DNA of 35,443 nucleotides from Klenkia sp. PcliD-1-E. GTDB taxonomy: Bacteria > Actinomycetota > Actinomycetes > Mycobacteriales > Geodermatophilaceae. Made by a program: the position numbers and the translations under genes. How positions within the stretch are numbered: the first letter of the stretch is position 1; each line of letters opens with the position of its first letter. The stretch spans positions 1 through 35,443 of the forward strand of contig NZ_JAMXRZ010000034.1 in assembly GCF_024124375.1 (NCBI RefSeq), written 5' to 3'. The notes under the pieces were generated by a model. That model made no database searches. It was not told where the DNA came from and worked only from the letters and a program-made list of their open reading frames with translations. Below, in pieces: positions 1 to 7,387 of the stretch.

Positions 1-1
1 G

Positions 2-109
2 TCCTCCGGCGGTGGCGGGCGGTCCTCCGGGCCGGCCCGCACCCGGGCCGAGCTCGCCGCCCGCGCCGGCCAGCAGCCCGCCCGCCCGCGCCGCAGCACC
101 GGCCGCTGA
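2..109 (+). CDS. C-terminal end of an unidentified gene (partial)
   Basis: The reading frame is open from the left edge and stops at TGA 107-109, giving about 35 residues rich in Gly, Ser, Ala, Arg and Pro with a basic end (RPRRSTGR). Such low-complexity basic tails are common at the C-termini of actinobacterial proteins, but no domain is visible and the function cannot be called. A strong hairpin begins 18 bases after the stop, which fits the end of a transcription unit. The frame could be chance in DNA this GC-rich. Confidence 0.35.
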   Translation, partial: SSGGGGRSSGPARTRAELAARAGQQPARPRRSTGR

Positions 110-126
110 CCGGGATCCTTCCCCCC

Positions 127-194
127 TGATCATGGGGTCGTCGCCGGTGGACACGCCCGTCGTGGCATGTCCGCCGGGCACGACCCCATGATCA
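127..194. repeat. Long interrupted palindrome (15-bp perfect arms, extended hairpin)
   Basis: TGATCATGGGGTCGT at 127-141 is the exact reverse complement of 180-194. A 2x2 mismatch follows (142-143 against 178-179), then a 10-bp inner stem (144-153 with 168-177, one G-T pair) and a 14-base loop. It begins 18 bases after the preceding stop codon and has no T-tract. It could be a transcription terminator, an mRNA-end stabiliser or a dispersed REP-like intergenic palindrome. The hairpin at 13869-13926 has the same design. Confidence 0.8.
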
Positions 195-230
195 CCGCGG
201 TCGAGGGCGCCGGGCGGGCGAGCGGCGAGG

Positions 231-258
231 GGGTGGGGGAGGATCGGGTCCCCCACCC
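231..258. repeat. 10-bp perfect hairpin in the leader of the DoxX-like gene
   Basis: GGGTGGGGGA (231-240) pairs exactly with TCCCCCACCC (249-258) across an 8-base loop. It ends 11 bases before the GAGG ribosome-binding site of the gene starting at 278. It may be a 5' leader structure or a second terminator stem for the upstream gene; no T-tract follows. Confidence 0.6.
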
Positions 259-277
259 GCACGACGAACGAGGTCCC

Positions 278-715
278 ATGCGCCTGCCCATCACCCCCGC
301 CGAGATCGCGCCGCGCCTGGCCACGGGGGCGTTCATCCTCAACTCCGGGCTGGGCAAGCGGCACGCCGACGAGGCCACCGCCGCCGGCCTGCACGGGTTC
401 GCCTCCGGCGCCTACCCGTTCCTGCAGAAGACCTCCCCGGCGGCGTTCGCCAAGAACCTGTCCACCGCCGAGATCGCCATCGGCGTGGCCCTGCTGACGC
501 CGTTCGTGCCCACCGCCGTCGCCGGGGCCGCGCTCACCGGCTTCGCCGGCGGGCTGCTCGGGCTCTACCTGCGCACCCCCGGCCTCACCAAGCCCGGCAA
601 GTCGGTCGCCCCGACCCAGGACGGCCTGCCGGTGTCCAAGGACGTGTGGATGCTCGGCATCGGGCTGGGCCTGCTCACCCAGGCCGCCGCCGCCCGCCGC
701 GCCCGCCGGGCCTGA
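278..715 (+). CDS. Small DoxX-like membrane protein
   Basis: A 145-residue protein. ATG 278 is chosen because GAGG (270-273) lies four bases upstream and because the residues of the longer frame (from 167) overlap the hairpins and look like non-coding sequence. Hydrophobic stretches at about residues 63-100 (IAIGVALLTPF, AVAGAALTGFAGGLLGLYL) and near the C-terminus (WMLGIGLGLLTQAAAA) suggest three to four membrane segments, ending in a short Arg-rich cytoplasmic tail. Size and pattern resemble DoxX/DoxD-like membrane proteins, but the match is from general appearance only. It appears monocistronic, with a hairpin right after its stop. No specific function can be assigned. Confidence 0.7.
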   Translation: MRLPITPAEIAPRLATGAFILNSGLGKRHADEATAAGLHGFASGAYPFLQKTSPAAFAKNLSTAEIAIGVALLTPFVPTAVAGAALTGFAGGLLGLYLRTPGLTKPGKSVAPTQDGLPVSKDVWMLGIGLGLLTQAAAARRARRA

Positions 716-721
716 CCTCCC

Positions 722-757
722 CCACCCAGGGCTGGCGCGCTCCGCCGCCCTGGGTGG
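722..757 (+). terminator. Hairpin terminator after the DoxX-like gene
   Basis: CCACCCAGGGC (722-732) pairs perfectly with GCCCTGGGTGG (747-757) over a 14-base loop, starting 6 bases after the TGA at 713-715. No clear T-run follows, which is usual for actinobacterial terminator hairpins. Confidence 0.6.
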
Positions 758-870
758 AGGCTGTGGGCGACGTCGCACCGGCGGTCGACGCGCAGCCGGT
801 GGCCAGCCCGGCTGGAGGACGCCGCCCGTGGGACGATGAAGACATCATGACGACATCCGGAGCTGCTGCT

Positions 871-2295
871 GTGACCACGAACCCGACCGCCGGCCGCCGT
901 CCGCGGGTGGTCATCATCGGATCCGGCTTCGGCGGCCTGTTCGCCGCCCAGCGCCTGCGCAAGGCCGACGTCGACATCACCCTCATCGCCAAGACCGGCC
1001 AGCACCTGTTCCAGCCGCTGCTGTACCAGGTGGCCACCGGGATCATCAGCGAGGGCGAGATCGCCCCGCCGACCCGCGACATCCTCAAGAAGCAGAAGAA
1101 CGCCACGGTGATCCTCGGCGAGGTCGTGGACATCGACCTGGCCGACCGCACCGTCACCTCGTGGCTGCTGGGCCGGGAGTCCACCTTCTCCTACGACCAC
1201 CTGATCGTGGCCGCCGGGGCCGGGCAGTCCTACTTCGGCAACAGCCAGTTCTCCCAGTTCGCGCCCGGCATGAAGACCGTCGACGACGCGCTGGAGCTGC
1301 GCGGGCGCATCCTCGGCGCCTTCGAGATGGCCGAGGCCGCCACCGACCCGGCCGAGATCGACCGGCTGCTGACCTTCGTCGTGGTCGGCGCCGGCCCGAC
1401 CGGGGTGGAGATGGCCGGCCAGATCGCCGAGCTGGCGCGCCGCACGCTGCGGCACAACTTCCGCAACATCGACCCGAAGTCCGCCCGGGTCATCCTGCTC
1501 GACGCCGCCCCGGTCGTCCTGCCACCGTTCGCGCCCAAGCTGCAGGAGAACGCCGCCAAGCAGCTGCGCGACATCGGCGTGGAGATCCAGCTGGGCGCCA
1601 TGGTCACCGGCCTGGACGCCAACGGCCTCGACGTCAAGGAGGGCGACACCACCCGCCGGATCACCGCGGCCACCAAGATCTGGGCCGCCGGCGTGCAGGC
1701 CAGCCCGCTGGGCGCCCTGCTGGCCCAGCAGTGCGACGTCACCGTCGACCGGGCCGGCCGGGTCGAGGTGCAGCCGGACCTGACGCTGCCCGGGCACCCC
1801 GAGGTGTTCGTGGTCGGGGACATGATGAGCCTGGACAAGCTGCCCGGCGTGGCCCAGGTGGCCATCCAGGGCGGCCGGTTCGCCGCCGACCGCATCAAGG
1901 CCACCGTCACCGGCGGCAAGCACAAGGAGAAGTTCGAGTACTTCGACAAGGGCTCGATGGCGACCATCAGCCGTTACAAGGCCGTCGCCGACCTCGGGAA
2001 GATCAAGGTCACCGGCTTCCTGGCCTGGACGATGTGGCTGCTGGTCCACCTGGTCTACATCGTCGGGTTCAAGAGCCGGCTCACCACCACGGTCAGCTGG
2101 ATCGTGTCCTTCCTGGGCAAGGGCCGCGCCCAGCGGGTGGCCACCCAGCAGCAGGTCTACGGTCGGCTCGCGCTGGAGAAGCTCGGCCCCGACTTCGAGG
2201 TCGCGCAGACCGGGGGCCTGCACGGCTCGGCCGCCGACCCCGTCGCGACCGGCGACCCGGTCACCGAGCACCCCGCCCAGCGCACCGTCGCCTGA
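871..2295 (+). CDS. ndh: Type II NADH:quinone oxidoreductase (NDH-2)
   Basis: The product transfers electrons from NADH to menaquinone without pumping protons and sits on the inner face of the membrane. The 474-residue sequence is very like mycobacterial Ndh: FAD dinucleotide-binding motif VVIIGSGFGG near residues 13-22, HLFQPLLYQVATGIISEGEIAPPTR, AAGAGQSYFG, second NAD-binding motif VVVGAGPTGVEMAG near 170-183, WAAGVQASPLG, and VFVVGDMM near 313. The C-terminal amphipathic and hydrophobic segment (FLAWTMWLLVHLVYIVGF) is the membrane anchor of the family. GTG 871 is preferred because GGAG (859-862) lies 8 bases upstream; ATG 847, in the same frame, would add 8 residues but has only a weak site. 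It may lead an operon, since the next gene starts 4 bases after its stop. A second, more distant NDH-2-like protein is at 10077-11414. Confidence 0.93.
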   Translation: MTTNPTAGRRPRVVIIGSGFGGLFAAQRLRKADVDITLIAKTGQHLFQPLLYQVATGIISEGEIAPPTRDILKKQKNATVILGEVVDIDLADRTVTSWLLGRESTFSYDHLIVAAGAGQSYFGNSQFSQFAPGMKTVDDALELRGRILGAFEMAEAATDPAEIDRLLTFVVVGAGPTGVEMAGQIAELARRTLRHNFRNIDPKSARVILLDAAPVVLPPFAPKLQENAAKQLRDIGVEIQLGAMVTGLDANGLDVKEGDTTRRITAATKIWAAGVQASPLGALLAQQCDVTVDRAGRVEVQPDLTLPGHPEVFVVGDMMSLDKLPGVAQVAIQGGRFAADRIKATVTGGKHKEKFEYFDKGSMATISRYKAVADLGKIKVTGFLAWTMWLLVHLVYIVGFKSRLTTTVSWIVSFLGKGRAQRVATQQQVYGRLALEKLGPDFEVAQTGGLHGSAADPVATGDPVTEHPAQRTVA

Positions 2296-2299
2296 GCCG

Positions 2300-3172
2300 G
2301 TGAGCGCGCCGCCGGTCTGGCTGGAGGTCGCGCTCAACGGCACCTGGGGCAGCGGTCGCCAGCCGCTGGCCCCGGTCACCACCGAAGCGCTGGTGGCCGA
2401 GGCGGTGGCCTGCGTGGACGCCGGCGCGGCCGTGGTGCACCTGCACGCCTTCGACGACGCCGGCCGGCCCCGGGAGGCCTACGACCTCTACGCCCCGGTG
2501 CTGGAGGGCATCCGGGCCGCCCGCGACGCCGTCTGCTACCCCACCGTGCCGATGGGTCCCGTGCCGTCCGCGGACGCCGCAGCCGGGCGGGAGCGCTACG
2601 CGGTGGTCGACCGGCTCGCCGCCGCCGGGCTGGCCGAGTGGGCCGTCGTCGACCCGGGCTCGCTGGTGGTGGCCACCGCCGAGGAGCTGGCCGCCGGCGG
2701 CGACGGGTTCCTCTACGCCAACGGTGCCGCCGACGTCCGGGCCGGGCTGGACGTCTGCGCCCGGCACCGGCTGGTGACCAGCTTCGCGGTCTACGAGCCC
2801 GGCTTCACCCGGCTCGGCGCGCTGCTGCGCCGTCCGGACGCACCCCGGCCGGTGCACCGGTTCATGTTCAGCGACACCTTCGGGTTCGGCTTCCCGCCGG
2901 CGGACTGGGCACTGGAGGCGCACCTGCGGCTGCTGGAGCGCTGCGACCCCGGCGCCCCGTGGATGGTGGCCGGGCTCGGGGTCGAGCTGGGCGAGCTGAC
3001 CGACGTCGCAGTGCACCGTGGCGGGCACGTGCGGGTCGGTCTGGAGGACGCCCCGCTGGGCTGCCGCCGGAGCAACGTCGAGCTGGTGCGGGCCGCCGTC
3101 GCGCGGATCGAGGCGGTGGGACGACGGGTGGCCACGCCGACCGAGGTCCGGGCCGCCACACTCGGGGCATGA
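2300..3172 (+). CDS. BKACE family (DUF849) 3-keto acid cleavage enzyme-like protein
   Basis: A 290-residue TIM-barrel protein of the DUF849/BKACE family, whose members condense a beta-keto acid with acetyl-CoA to give acetoacetate and a new CoA ester, as in lysine fermentation and carnitine breakdown. Family signs are the N-terminal LEVALNG(T/A)WG strand, VVHLHAF with the metal-binding pair H47/H49, PTVPMG, and VAGLGVELGELTD near the C-terminus. The usual motif after the histidines is HxHxRD; here it is HLHAFDD, so the Arg that normally follows is missing and the substrate may differ. GTG 2300 lies 4 bases after the ndh stop, which implies translational coupling, and the stop overlaps the next start (ATGA at 3169-3172). 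The family call is firm; the substrate is unknown. Confidence 0.85.
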   Translation: MSAPPVWLEVALNGTWGSGRQPLAPVTTEALVAEAVACVDAGAAVVHLHAFDDAGRPREAYDLYAPVLEGIRAARDAVCYPTVPMGPVPSADAAAGRERYAVVDRLAAAGLAEWAVVDPGSLVVATAEELAAGGDGFLYANGAADVRAGLDVCARHRLVTSFAVYEPGFTRLGALLRRPDAPRPVHRFMFSDTFGFGFPPADWALEAHLRLLERCDPGAPWMVAGLGVELGELTDVAVHRGGHVRVGLEDAPLGCRRSNVELVRAAVARIEAVGRRVATPTEVRAATLGA

Positions 3173-3648
3173 CCAGCCTGACCCTCTCGGACTCGATCGT
3201 GATCGCCGCCTCGCCCGAGGAGGTGTACGACCTGGTCTCCGACGTCACCCGCACCGGCGAGTGGAGCCCGCAGTGCCGGGAGTGCTGGTGGGAGCCGGGC
3301 GCCACCGGTGCGGTCGGGGACCACTTCGGCGGCCGGCAGGAGACCCCCGAGCGCACCTGGGAGACCCGGTCGCGGGTGGAGGAGGCGACGCGTCCGCGGG
3401 CGTTCGCGTGGAGCGTCAACGACCGCAAGGTGCTCTGGCGCTACGACCTGGAGCCCCTCGAGGAGGGCACTCGCCTGACCGAGTCGTGGGAGTTCCTGGA
3501 CGCCGGGCAACGGTTCATGGCCGAGAAGCACGGCGCGGACGGGCAGCGCGAGATCGACATCCGGCAGTCGGCCGCCCGCGCCGGCATCCCCGTGACGCTG
3601 GCGGCGATCAAGCAGATCGCCGAGCAGGGCACCGTGTCGCGGAACTGA
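3169..3648 (+). CDS. SRPBCC (START-like) family protein
   Basis: A 159-residue helix-grip protein with a hydrophobic ligand cavity. The N-terminus (LSDSIVIAASPEEVYDLVSDVTRTGEWSP) is typical of SRPBCC/polyketide cyclase-like proteins, and the later strands (AFAWSVNDRKVLWRYDLEPLEEGTRLTESWEF) fit the rest of the fold. Actinobacteria carry many such proteins as aromatic or lipid ligand carriers or cyclases, and no catalytic residues stand out. The start codon overlaps the BKACE stop by 4 bases, so both are probably made together. A 77-base gap separates it from the next gene. Confidence 0.85.
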   Translation: MTSLTLSDSIVIAASPEEVYDLVSDVTRTGEWSPQCRECWWEPGATGAVGDHFGGRQETPERTWETRSRVEEATRPRAFAWSVNDRKVLWRYDLEPLEEGTRLTESWEFLDAGQRFMAEKHGADGQREIDIRQSAARAGIPVTLAAIKQIAEQGTVSRN

Positions 3649-3725
3649 GACACCGCTCCGGTTGTGCACGTCCGGGACGCGCGGTGAGGTGGTGCCGACC
3701 ACACCCGCCGTGCACAGGAGCAACG

Positions 3726-4046
3726 ATGCCCACCCCCACCGACGACCGCCGCGACCTGCTCACCGTCATCGCATACATGAAGGCCGCCCCGGGCAAGACC
3801 GACGAGCTGCGCTCGGCCCTGGAGGGCCTGATCGCGCCCACCACGGCGGAGGACGGCTGCGTCAACTACGACCTGCACGAGGCCGTCGAGGAGCCGGGCA
3901 CCTTCTTCTTCTACGAGAACTGGGAGTCAGGCGAGCACCTGGACGCCCACCTGGCCACCCCGCACCTGGTGCAGCTGGCCGAGCGCATCCCCGAGCTGCT
4001 CGACGAGAAGGGCCTCACCATCACCCGGCTCAAGCGGATCGCCTGA
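3726..4046 (+). CDS. Antibiotic biosynthesis monooxygenase (ABM) / YgiN-type protein
   Basis: A 106-residue dimeric ferredoxin-like fold protein of the ABM family, which includes quinol monooxygenases (YgiN) and small cofactor-free oxygenases. Characteristic features are LLTVIAYMKAAPGKTDELRSALEGLIAPTTAEDGCVNYDLHEAVEEPGTFFFYENWESGEHLDAHLATPHL, with the central E.GC..Y.L pattern and the YENW strand. The start is supported by AGGAG at 3716-3720, five bases before ATG 3726. The stop overlaps the start of the cupin gene (TGATG, 4044-4048), so the two are coupled. The substrate is unknown; the nearby cupin, SDR and SRPBCC genes would fit oxidation of an aromatic or polyketide-like compound. Confidence 0.87.
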   Translation: MPTPTDDRRDLLTVIAYMKAAPGKTDELRSALEGLIAPTTAEDGCVNYDLHEAVEEPGTFFFYENWESGEHLDAHLATPHLVQLAERIPELLDEKGLTITRLKRIA

Positions 4047-4459
4047 TGGGTCTCGACGTCCGGGTCATCGGCCCCGAGGAGCGCGACACCCGGACGGCGC
4101 AGACCCCCGGCCTGCAGCGGTTCGCCGCGATCTGCGCGGACAAGACCGGCTCGTCCGAGCTGTGGATGGGCTACGCGGTGCTCGAGCCGGGCGGGAAGAC
4201 CGGCGTGCACCACCACGGGGAGTCCGAGACCGCGATCTTCGTGATCAGCGGGGTGACCCGCTGGTGGGTCGGCGAGCAGCTCGACGACGTCCGGGAGGCG
4301 CGGGCGGGCGACTTCGTCTTCATCCCGCCGGGCATCGTGCACTGGGAGCAGAACGCCAGCGACACCGAGCCGGTGGAGATGATCGTGGCCCGCAGCACGC
4401 AGGAGGCGATCGTCGTCGCCGTCGAGGGCCACCCGCACCGGCCCGCGCACGCCAGCTGA
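4046..4459 (+). CDS. Cupin domain protein
   Basis: A 137-residue single-domain cupin. Motif 1 is visible as GVHHHGESETAIFVISG, with metal-binding candidates H55, H57 and E61. Motif 2 is AGDFVFIPPGIVHWEQN, with a fourth ligand His near residue 107. The full ligand set suggests a metal-dependent enzyme such as a dioxygenase or isomerase, or a metal-containing sensor; which one cannot be told. ATG 4046 overlaps the preceding stop by one base. A 40-base gap leads to the SDR gene, which may have its own promoter. Confidence 0.88.
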   Translation: MGLDVRVIGPEERDTRTAQTPGLQRFAAICADKTGSSELWMGYAVLEPGGKTGVHHHGESETAIFVISGVTRWWVGEQLDDVREARAGDFVFIPPGIVHWEQNASDTEPVEMIVARSTQEAIVVAVEGHPHRPAHAS

Positions 4460-4490
4460 GGCAGCAGCCGGGTCGTCATCACCGCGCGGC

Positions 4491-4496
4491 TACCGT
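4491..4496 (+). promoter_or_regulatory. Candidate -10 box for a leaderless SDR transcript
   Basis: TACCGT at 4491-4496 fits the actinobacterial TAnnnT -10 pattern. A transcript starting about 7 bases downstream would begin at or next to GTG 4500/4503, so the mRNA would be leaderless. No convincing -35 box or Shine-Dalgarno sequence is present. Confidence 0.4.
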
Positions 4497-4499
4497 GCG

Positions 4500-5267
4500 G
4501 TGGTGACGACCCGCACCCGCTCCCTGGTCACCGGCTCCTCCCGCGGCATCGGCGCCGCGATCGCGCACACCCTCGCCGCCCGGGGCGACGCCGTCGCCGT
4601 GCACGCCGGCCGCAACGTCGACGCCGCCCGCGAGGTGCTGGCCGGCCTGCCGGGCGAGGGCCACGTGCTGGTCACCGGCGACCTCGCCGACCCCGCCGCC
4701 GTCGCCACCCTGGTCGCCGACGCCGTCGAGGGGCTGGGCGGGGTGGACGTGCTGGTCAACAACGCCGCCGCGCACGACCCGCTGGTGATCGAGGAGTCGA
4801 CCTACGAGCGGTGGCAGGAGTCCTGGCAGCGGATCCTGTCGGTCAACGTGGTCGGCACCGCCAACGTCAGCTGGCAGGTGGTGCGGCACCTGCTCGACCG
4901 CCCCGAGGGCCCGGACGGCGGCCGCATCGTCACCGTCGGCTCGCGCGGGGCCTACCGGGGCGAGCCGCAGGCGATGGCCTACGGGGCGTCGAAGGCCGCG
5001 GTGCACTCCCTCACGCAGTCCCTCGCGCTGGCGCTGGGCGGGCACGGCATCGGCGTGAGCGCGGTGGCGCCGGGATTCGTGGCCACCGACATGGCGACCT
5101 CGCTGCTGGCCGGCCCGGTGGGCGACGGCATCCGCGCGCAGAGCCCCTTCGGCCGGGTCGGCGAGCCGCCGGAGGTCGCCGCGGCGGTCGCCTTCCTCAC
5201 CGGCCCCGACGCCCTGTGGTGCAGCGGCGCCGTCCTCGACGTGAACGGCGCCTCCTACCTGCGCTGA
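4500..5267 (+). CDS. SDR family NAD(P)-dependent oxidoreductase
   Basis: A 255-residue classical short-chain dehydrogenase/reductase. The cofactor motif TGSSRGIG lies at residues 11-18, NNAA at 87-90, catalytic Ser near 148 (VGSRGAY), and the Y161-x-x-x-K165 pair in YGASK. The C-terminal PGFVATDMA...FGRVGEPPEVAAAVAFLTGPDALWCSGAVLDVNGA is typical of FabG-like members. GTG 4500 is followed at once by a second in-frame GTG at 4503, and either could be the start. It closes the rightward group beginning with ndh and ends at a nested hairpin region facing the convergent amidohydrolase gene. Sequence alone does not give the substrate. Confidence 0.88.
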   Translation: MVTTRTRSLVTGSSRGIGAAIAHTLAARGDAVAVHAGRNVDAAREVLAGLPGEGHVLVTGDLADPAAVATLVADAVEGLGGVDVLVNNAAAHDPLVIEESTYERWQESWQRILSVNVVGTANVSWQVVRHLLDRPEGPDGGRIVTVGSRGAYRGEPQAMAYGASKAAVHSLTQSLALALGGHGIGVSAVAPGFVATDMATSLLAGPVGDGIRAQSPFGRVGEPPEVAAAVAFLTGPDALWCSGAVLDVNGASYLR

Positions 5268-5273
5268 GCCCGG

Positions 5274-5345
5274 GGGTGGCCGGACATCGCCGACGGTGGC
5301 CGCACGGTGCGACGGCCGGCCACCGTCCAGGAGGGCCGGCCACCC
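5274..5345. terminator. Nested bidirectional terminator between convergent genes
   Basis: Two perfect 10-bp stems are nested: GGGTGGCCGG (5274-5283) with CCGGCCACCC (5336-5345), and inside it GACGGTGGCC (5292-5301) with GGCCACCGTC (5318-5327). The four GGTGGCC/GGCCACC arms can also pair in other combinations. It fills the 88 bases between the SDR (+) and amidohydrolase (-) stop codons. Confidence 0.65.
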
Positions 5346-5355
5346 TGCACGGCAC

Positions 5356-6540
5356 TCAGACGAGGACCTCGCCGTCGCGGACGACGACCCGGCCGCCGGC
5401 CAGCACCAGGGCCCGGCGCGGGGCCCGGACCAGGGCGTCGGGCGCGTGCTCGGCGTCCAGCAGCACCATGTCGGCCCGGGCACCGGCGACCAGGTCGTGC
5501 CGGTCGCGGTGCACGAACCGGGCGGCGCCCGACGTCGCCAGCCGGACGGCGGCGGTGAGGTCGGCGTCGGTGCGCAGGCCCTGCAGCCGGGCATGGTCCA
5601 GCGCCACCCGCAGGAGGTCGCCGTCGCCGTAGGGGGACCACAGGTCGCGGATGCCGTCGGTGCCCAGACCCACCGCGATCCCCCGCTCGCGCATCGCGGC
5701 CCACGGCAGCGGGGTGTACCGCAAGGGAGCCACGGTGGCCCAGGCGACGTCGAGCTCGGCCAGCTCGTCGAGCAACCGGGCCTGCCGGGCCGGTGCCAGC
5801 TCGCCGAGCGCGAACCCGTGCGAGATCGTCACCCGGCCGGCCAGCCCCAGCGTGCGCACCCGCTCCAGCACCAGGTCGTAGGTGAACCCGCCGAGCTCGC
5901 CGCCGTCGTGCAGGTGCAGGTCCAGCCCGCAGCCGTGCCGCTGCGCGATCGCGAACAGCCCGTCGAGCTGGGTGAGCGGGTCGCGGTCGATCGAGCACGG
6001 GTCCAGCCCGCCGATGCTCGCCACCCCGTCGGCCGCGGCCCGCTCGAGCAGGTCGAGCACCCCGGGACGGCGGACGACGCCGTCCTGCGGGAAGGCGACC
6101 AGCTCCACCTCGACCGCGCCGTCCAGGGCGGCCGCCGCCTCCCGGACGACGTCCAGCCCGCGCAGCCCGACCCCGAGGTCGACGTCGACGTGGCTGCGCA
6201 CCGCCGTCGTGCCGTGCCGCAGCAGTTCGCGGAGCACCGCCGTCGTCGCCTCGACCGACGGGATGCCGAGCCGGTCGCGCTCGGCGCGCTCGTGGGCGAT
6301 CCGGCCCTGCGTGGTCGGCTGCCCGCCGTAGGGCTGCCACGGCCTGCCCCACCAGCTCTTGTCCACGTGGGCGTGGGCGTTGACGAACCCGGGCAGCGCC
6401 AGCCGCCCGCCGCCCTCGACCCGCTGCGCGCCCGAACCGGTGCCGACGGGGACGACGTCGGTGATCCGGTCGCCGGTGACGAGCACGTCGACGGGGTGGC
6501 CGCCCCAGGGCCGGACGTCGGCCAGGAGCAGGTCGGTCAC
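5356..6540 (-). CDS. Cytosine-deaminase-like amidohydrolase
   Basis: A 394-residue metal-dependent hydrolase of the amidohydrolase superfamily, nearest to the cytosine deaminase/CodA branch. The N-terminal metal pair is in GFVNAHAHVDKSWWGRP (H56, H58); further ligands are in SHVDVD, LDLHLHDGGELG and ISHGFALGEL, and the catalytic Asp is in GLGTDGIRDLWSPYGDGDLL. The small beta domain closes at the C-terminus (GARADMVLLDAEHAPDALVRAPRRALVLAGGRVVVRDGEVLV). GTG 6540 overlaps the upstream stop by 4 bases (GTGA), so it is translated with the mycothiol-nitroreductase-like gene. The substrate could be cytosine, creatinine or another cyclic amidine; this is not resolved. Confidence 0.85.
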   Translation of the reverse strand: MTDLLLADVRPWGGHPVDVLVTGDRITDVVPVGTGSGAQRVEGGGRLALPGFVNAHAHVDKSWWGRPWQPYGGQPTTQGRIAHERAERDRLGIPSVEATTAVLRELLRHGTTAVRSHVDVDLGVGLRGLDVVREAAAALDGAVEVELVAFPQDGVVRRPGVLDLLERAAADGVASIGGLDPCSIDRDPLTQLDGLFAIAQRHGCGLDLHLHDGGELGGFTYDLVLERVRTLGLAGRVTISHGFALGELAPARQARLLDELAELDVAWATVAPLRYTPLPWAAMRERGIAVGLGTDGIRDLWSPYGDGDLLRVALDHARLQGLRTDADLTAAVRLATSGAARFVHRDRHDLVAGARADMVLLDAEHAPDALVRAPRRALVLAGGRVVVRDGEVLV

Positions 6541-7256
6541 CGCTTCTGCCGCCGGCTCCCGCCGTGCCAGTCCTCGGTCCTGCCCACCTCCCCGGGGGCG
6601 ACCCCGTAGCTGCGCAGCTGCGGGCGCTCGCGCAGGGACCGCTTCAGCTCGGTGAACCCGGGGAACGCGGCCAGGCCGATGACGTGGTCCCAGAGGGCGA
6701 CGGCGTCCTCGGGTGCGGGCAGCCGGCTGATGACCGGGCCGAAGAAGGCCAGCCCGTCCGGCGGCGCGAACTGCAGGATCGGGGTGCCGACGTCCTTGCC
6801 GGCCAGCGCCAGCGCCTCGTCGGTCTCGGCCTGCACCAGGGCGTCGCGGCCCTCGTCGTCCAGGGCGTCGGCGAGGTCGGCCGACCAGCCGAGGTCGGCG
6901 AGCACGGGGGCGAGGAACTCCCGGGTGCCCCGGCGGTCGTGCCCGGGAGTGCCGCCGCTGGGCTCCGCGTCGTGGATGCCGTGCCCCACGGCGGTGTAGA
7001 ACCGGCCGACGCCGGCGTCGCCGTGCTCGTCGCGGACCCGGGCGGCCACCCGCAGCAGCCGGAGGCCGGCGGTGTGGCCGGCCTCGTACTCGGGCGGGAA
7101 GTGGCTGGCGTAGTCGACGTGGGCGTTGAGCAGCCGCAGCGAGATGAACCGCCACTCGACGGTGTACTGCCGCTGCCGGGCCACCTCCTCCACCCAGCGG
7201 CTGGTCAGCCACGCGAAGGGGCACACCGGGTCGAACCAGAAGCGGAGGTCGGTCAC
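6537..7256 (-). CDS. Mycothiol-dependent nitroreductase (Rv2466c)-like DsbA-fold protein
   Basis: A 239-residue thioredoxin/DsbA-fold protein that aligns through its length with mycobacterial Rv2466c: DLRFWFDPVCPFAWLTSRWVEEVA, the helical insert with FYTAVGHGIHD, then DVGTPILQF and GLAFFGPVISRLP. Rv2466c uses mycothiol and a CPWC active site to reduce nitro compounds. Here the motif is C12-P-F-A15, so the second Cys is absent, which suggests a monothiol mechanism. It is also about 30 residues longer than Rv2466c, mostly at the C-terminus (RSYGVAPGEVGRTEDWHGGSRRQKR). The GTG start at 7256 faces the GGDEF-EAL gene across 177 bases. The stop overlaps the amidohydrolase start. Confidence 0.87.
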   Translation of the reverse strand: MTDLRFWFDPVCPFAWLTSRWVEEVARQRQYTVEWRFISLRLLNAHVDYASHFPPEYEAGHTAGLRLLRVAARVRDEHGDAGVGRFYTAVGHGIHDAEPSGGTPGHDRRGTREFLAPVLADLGWSADLADALDDEGRDALVQAETDEALALAGKDVGTPILQFAPPDGLAFFGPVISRLPAPEDAVALWDHVIGLAAFPGFTELKRSLRERPQLRSYGVAPGEVGRTEDWHGGSRRQKR

Positions 7257-7360
7257 CGTCCCAGTCTCGCGGCCCGGCCCGGTACCCGCAGGTCGCGGCG
7301 GCCCCGGCCACGGTGGGTGGCCCTCACCCGGAGGGATGTCCTCCCGACCGTCGAAGTGGA

Positions 7361-7373
7361 CGGAACGGTTCCG
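7361..7373. promoter_or_regulatory. 13-bp palindrome in the divergent intergenic region
   Basis: CGGAACGGTTCCG is a perfect odd-centred palindrome midway between the nitroreductase-like gene (start 7256, -) and the GGDEF-EAL gene (start 7434, +). It is a plausible operator. No recognisable -10/-35 pair frames it. Confidence 0.4.
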
Positions 7374-7387
7374 CCGGCCGAAGACGG

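Noticed and set aside
167-277. An upstream start for the DoxX-like gene at 167
   Set aside because: The extra residues are encoded by the hairpin region and look non-coding. ATG 278 has a ribosome-binding site and starts the hydrophobic protein.
5274-5345. Repeated GGCCACC units as a small CRISPR-like or iteron array
   Set aside because: The units are in inverted, nested orientation without regular spacers, and lie between convergent stop codons, which fits a terminator.
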